NCBI GenBank assembly: GCA_003577005.1
Contig: QEUW01000408.1
Location: 1 to 7,534 of the forward strand
Direction of reading: 5' to 3'
Source of the DNA: Chloroflexota bacterium
Lineage (GTDB): Bacteria > Chloroflexota > Anaerolineae > Caldilineales > Caldilineaceae
DNA length: 7,534 nucleotides
A program made the position numbers and the translations under genes. Under the pieces are notes generated by a model. The model was not told where the DNA came from and did no database searches. It saw only the letters and a program-made list of their open reading frames with translations. Within the stretch, counting starts at the first letter, position 1. Every line of letters begins with the position of its first letter. This document shows positions 5,023 to 7,534 of this stretch, piece by piece.

Positions 5023-6771
5023 ATGGTCAAAACCGAAGTTCGCCGCGGCGCCTACTATGATTCTGTCGTGCTCATGCAGTTGCAACGGGCGCTGGCCGCG
5101 CTGTCCGGCGTGACGGAGGCGGGTGTGGTTATGGGCACGCCCGCCAACAAAGAACTGCTGGCGCAGAGCAACCTGTTGACTGTGGAAGCCGAAAGCGCCG
5201 CCGCCGATGATCTGGTCATCGTCGTGGCAGCAGAATCGGCTGACCAGGCACAGGCGGCTCTCTCTCAGGTAGAGGCGCTCCTGACCCGGCGCCCGACCGA
5301 GGGTGCGACCGGCGACTATCGTCCCAAAACCCTCGCCACCGCTGTCCAGCTCATGCCGGGCGCGCGCTGGGTACTCATCTCCGTGCCGGGTCGTTTTGCC
5401 GCTGGCCTCGCCGAGGAAGCGCTGCACCTGGGGAAAAATGTCTTTCTCTATAGCGACAACGTCAGCCTGGAAGATGAGGTAAAGCTCAAACAGGCCGCCG
5501 CCAGCCAGGGGCTACTCGTCATGGGGCCGGATTGTGGCACCGCGGTCATCAACGGCGTGGGGTTGGGCTTTGCCAATCAGGTGCGCCGGGGCAACATCGG
5601 CCTGGTCGGCGCCTCGGGCACGGGGCTGCAACTGGTGACGGCGCGCATCCATCAACTGGGCGCTGGCATCTCCCAGGCGCTGGGCACCGGCGGCCGCGAT
5701 CTGTCCGAAGCCGTTGGCGCTGTCACCGCCAGGCAGTCGCTCGATCTGCTGCGTCGCGACCCGGAGACAAAGGTCATCGTCCTCATCTCCAAACCCCCCG
5801 AACCCCAGGTAGCGGATGAACTCCTCCGCTTGGCCCGCGCCGCCGGCAAACGGGTGGTGGTGGATTTTATCGGCTACCGCACACCAGAAAACCAGCAAGA
5901 GAACGTCTACTTTGTCAAGACGCTCGACGCCGCCGCTGAACTCGCCGTCGAACTGGCCCAATTCGAAGAGGAATCGCACCTGCCGACAATCCAAAATCCA
6001 AAATCCAAAATCCAAAATTCTGGCCGTTACCTGCGCGGCCTCTTCTCCGGCGGCACCCTGGCCTACGAAGCACAGTTGCTGTTGCAAGAATACCTGCCGG
6101 CTGTCTATTCCAATGCGCCATTGGACAAACGTTTTCAGCTGGAAGCACCCACCACCAGCAAAGAACACACCATCCTCGACCTGGGCGAAGATGAATTCAC
6201 CGTGGGCCGGCTCCACCCGATGATGGACAACGAGCTGCGCATCCGCCGCCTGCGCCAGGAAGCAGCCGATCCAGAGACTGCGGTCATCCTGCTCGATGTA
6301 GTGCTGGGGCACGGCACCCACCCCGACTCGGCGGGCGAACTGGCGCCGGCGATTGTCCAGGCGATCCAGGCCGCCAGGCAAGCCGGTCGCCAGCTGGAGG
6401 TGGTCGCTATCGTGGTCGGCACCGAGGATGACCCGCAGGACTTGATGCACCAGATCGAACAGTTGGAGGCAGCCAGCGTCAATGTTCATCGAAGCAACGA
6501 GGCCGCCGTCCGCGCGGTTGGGCGCAAACTCCAGGCGCTGAACAACCTGACAAAGCTTCCACCAGTGGACCTTGCTATTTTGCACGGGCCGTTCGCCGCC
6601 ATCAATGTAGGGGTGGAGACGTTTGCAGCCAGCCTTATCGGGCAGGGTGCGCCCGTTGTGCATGTTGATTGGCGTCCCCCCGCAGGAGGCAATGAGCGGC
6701 TGGCCGCCATTCTGGCAAAAATGAAGGGACAAAAGGCAATGAGCGGCTGGCCGCCATTCTGGCAAAAATGA
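5023..6771 (+). CDS. fdrA: FdrA (AllF) family protein, oxamate carbamoyltransferase subunit-like
   Basis: 582 residues, against about 555 in E. coli FdrA. The ATG at 5023 was chosen because MVKTEVRRGAYYDSVVLM lines up with the E. coli start (MIHAFIKKGCFQDSVSLM); the frame is open farther upstream, to 4870, without family-like sequence. No clear ribosome site precedes it. The fold is related to succinyl-CoA synthetase alpha. Visible marks: MGTPANK (37-43), YSDNVSLEDE (143-152), MGPDCGT (167-173), the nucleotide-binding VGASGTG (195-201), GTGGRDL (221-227), FSGGTLA (341-347), TVGRLHPMMD (393-402), LDVVLGHG (424-431), GTEDDPQ (466-472) and PPAGGN (552-557). In E. coli, FdrA, YlbE and YlbF (AllFGH) convert oxamate plus carbamoyl phosphate. 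Two oddities: residues 323-332 (IQNPKSKIQN) are encoded by a heptamer repeat, and the last 12 residues (571-582) come from a frame-shifting 47-bp duplication. The core domains look intact, so the gene is probably functional. Confidence 0.92.
   Translation: MVKTEVRRGAYYDSVVLMQLQRALAALSGVTEAGVVMGTPANKELLAQSNLLTVEAESAAADDLVIVVAAESADQAQAALSQVEALLTRRPTEGATGDYRPKTLATAVQLMPGARWVLISVPGRFAAGLAEEALHLGKNVFLYSDNVSLEDEVKLKQAAASQGLLVMGPDCGTAVINGVGLGFANQVRRGNIGLVGASGTGLQLVTARIHQLGAGISQALGTGGRDLSEAVGAVTARQSLDLLRRDPETKVIVLISKPPEPQVADELLRLARAAGKRVVVDFIGYRTPENQQENVYFVKTLDAAAELAVELAQFEEESHLPTIQNPKSKIQNSGRYLRGLFSGGTLAYEAQLLLQEYLPAVYSNAPLDKRFQLEAPTTSKEHTILDLGEDEFTVGRLHPMMDNELRIRRLRQEAADPETAVILLDVVLGHGTHPDSAGELAPAIVQAIQAARQAGRQLEVVAIVVGTEDDPQDLMHQIEQLEAASVNVHRSNEAAVRAVGRKLQALNNLTKLPPVDLAILHGPFAAINVGVETFAASLIGQGAPVVHVDWRPPAGGNERLAAILAKMKGQKAMSGWPPFWQK
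5988..6018 (+). repeat. Heptanucleotide tandem repeat (CCAAAAT x4) inside fdrA
   Basis: Four exact copies of CCAAAAT (5991-6018) follow a partial copy AAT (5988-5990). The AT-rich tract stands out in a GC-rich gene. It is read as IQNPKSKIQN between the two halves of FdrA, where E. coli FdrA has only a short linker. Short heptamer tandem repeats of this kind are known from cyanobacterial and Chloroflexota genomes, mostly between genes. Confidence 0.85.
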
Positions 6772-6780
6772 AGGGACAAA
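6687..6780 (+). repeat. Perfect 47-bp tandem duplication at the fdrA/allG junction
   Basis: Bases 6687-6733 and 6734-6780 are identical over 47 bases; the flanks differ (6686 G against 6733 A, and 6734 A against 6781 C). Forty-seven is not a multiple of three, so the second copy is read in another frame and adds KAMSGWPPFWQK to FdrA. With one copy removed, FdrA would read ...KMKGQT and stop at a TGA overlapping the allG ATG (ATGA). Confidence 0.95.
6771..6776 (+). promoter_or_regulatory. Ribosome binding site of the allG-like gene
   Basis: AAGGGA lies 5 bases before the ATG at 6782 and supports that start. Because of the 47-bp duplication the same AAGGGA also occurs at 6724-6729, upstream of an ATG at 6739 that is in the fdrA frame and soon stops. 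Confidence 0.6.
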
Positions 6781-6781
6781 C

Positions 6782-7534
6782 ATGAGCGTTGATATCGACC
6801 AGGCCAATCTCACAGCCGTCACCCGCATGATCGAAACCCGCCCCGTGCTGGCGGGCCTGGGCAAGGCCGCTGATGTGATCCCCGGCATGCACGAGAATCT
6901 GCTTCTTCACGCTGGCCCGCCCATTTCCTGGGAGCGTATGTCCGGCCCTCTACGCGGGGCGGTCATCGGTGCGCTGATCTTCGAGGGCAAGGCGAACGAT
7001 GCCGCCGAGGCTGAGGCGCTCGCAGCCTCGGGCGAGATCGACTTCGAGCCCTGCCACCATCACGGCGCCGTCGGGCCTATGGCTGGCGTCACCTCCCCCT
7101 CGATGAGGGTCTACATCGTCGAAAACCAGACCCACGGCAACCGCGCCTTCAGCAACCTGAACGAGGGCTACGGCAAAGTGCTCCGTTACGGCGCTTATCA
7201 GGAGGATGTGCAGCAACGGCTGCGCTGGATGAACGATGTGATGGGGCCGGTGCTCCACGATGCGATCGCGGCGGCGGGCGGCGTGGACATCCGCGCGCTG
7301 TTGGCCGAGGCGCTCCACATGGGCGACGAAGGCCATAACCGCAACAAGGCAGGCTCGCTTCTCTACACAAAGAACCTCGCGCCCCATGTGGTCAAGGCTG
7401 CGCCAAACAGCGATGTCGCCGCCGACATTCTAAAATTTCTGGGCGACAACGCCCTGAGCGTGCTCAACCCAGTGATGGCCGCCTGCAAAGCAATGGGAGA
7501 CGCGGCCCACGGTGTCGAAGGCAGCACGCTCGTC
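6782..7534 (+). CDS. allG: YlbE/AllG (DUF1116) protein, N-terminal part, runs off the window
   Basis: 251 codons are open to the right edge with no stop; the family is usually about 420-480 residues, so roughly half is visible. The match to E. coli YlbE is extensive: LLHAGPP (41-47), then ERMSGPLRGAVIGALIFEG (51-69), CHHHGAVGPMAGVTSPSM (91-108), NLNEGYGKVLRYGAY (125-139), and ALHMGDEGHNRN (177-188). The His and acidic residues of the CHHH and MGDE-HxRN motifs look like a ligand or active-site set, but their roles are not known to me. In E. coli this protein acts with FdrA and YlbF (AllFGH) as oxamate carbamoyltransferase, yielding carbamoyl phosphate that carbamate kinase can use to make ATP. 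It starts 10 bases after the present fdrA stop and was probably once coupled to it by an ATGA overlap. A YlbF-like (DUF2877) gene is expected downstream. Confidence 0.9.
   Translation, partial: MSVDIDQANLTAVTRMIETRPVLAGLGKAADVIPGMHENLLLHAGPPISWERMSGPLRGAVIGALIFEGKANDAAEAEALAASGEIDFEPCHHHGAVGPMAGVTSPSMRVYIVENQTHGNRAFSNLNEGYGKVLRYGAYQEDVQQRLRWMNDVMGPVLHDAIAAAGGVDIRALLAEALHMGDEGHNRNKAGSLLYTKNLAPHVVKAAPNSDVAADILKFLGDNALSVLNPVMAACKAMGDAAHGVEGSTLV

Noticed and set aside
5988..6018. CRISPR-like array
   Set aside because: The units are 7 bases and directly adjacent, with no spacers and no cas gene nearby.
6687..6780. fdrA as a pseudogene because of the frame-shifting duplication
   Set aside because: All core motifs are upstream of the shift; the change replaces only the last residue with a 12-residue tail.
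5512..6888. 458-codon open frame on the minus strand
   Set aside because: It lies opposite fdrA and the start of allG, both with clear family motifs; its translation is Gly/Ala/Gln-rich without recognisable domains. Long antisense frames are expected in GC-rich genes.

Overview
The window is GC-rich bacterial chromosome with compact gene packing. Protein content and short AT-rich heptamer repeats suggest a filamentous or anaerobic member of the Chloroflexota. That assignment is an inference from gene style and repeat type; no rRNA or marker gene is present to confirm it. Seven genes are supported: two run off the window ends and five are complete.

Layout. (i) Bases 2-1036, plus strand: the 3' end of a large protein that looks like the C-terminal part of a UvrD/Rep-type helicase (moderate confidence). 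(ii) It converges, across a 37-base gap, on a minus-strand block (1074-3879). Read 5'->3', this block encodes an ECF sigma factor, a probable membrane anti-sigma factor that has lost its zinc ligands, and an exported membrane protein. The last has a five-repeat bactofilin-like beta-helix, about five membrane spans, and a cytoplasmic helix-hairpin-helix domain. The gaps are 14 and 56 bases, so this is probably one envelope-response operon. (iii) A separate minus-strand gene (4078-4809) encodes a CoxG-family SRPBCC protein with a C-terminal membrane anchor. (iv) Divergent from it, 5023-6771 encodes FdrA (AllF) and 6782-7534 the N-terminal part of a YlbE/AllG (DUF1116) protein. In E. coli these two, with AllH, form oxamate carbamoyltransferase, the last step of anaerobic allantoin breakdown. 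An allH-like gene would be expected beyond the right edge.

Regulation. The 213-base divergent region between coxG and fdrA holds a near-consensus promoter for coxG (TTGACA-17-TACAAT), a good promoter for fdrA (TTGCTC-17-TGC-TACAAT), and a perfect 10-bp palindrome that covers the fdrA -35 box. A weaker ECF-type promoter candidate lies upstream of the sigma gene.

Most notable observations. A perfect 47-bp tandem duplication at the fdrA/allG junction has shifted the end of FdrA out of frame, adding a 12-residue tail and destroying what was evidently an ATGA stop/start overlap. A heptanucleotide repeat (CCAAAAT x4) sits in frame inside fdrA at a domain boundary. Hairpin-forming repeats lie in three intergenic gaps, one of them providing the helicase stop codon. 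I found no RNA gene, CRISPR array, insertion sequence or attachment site.
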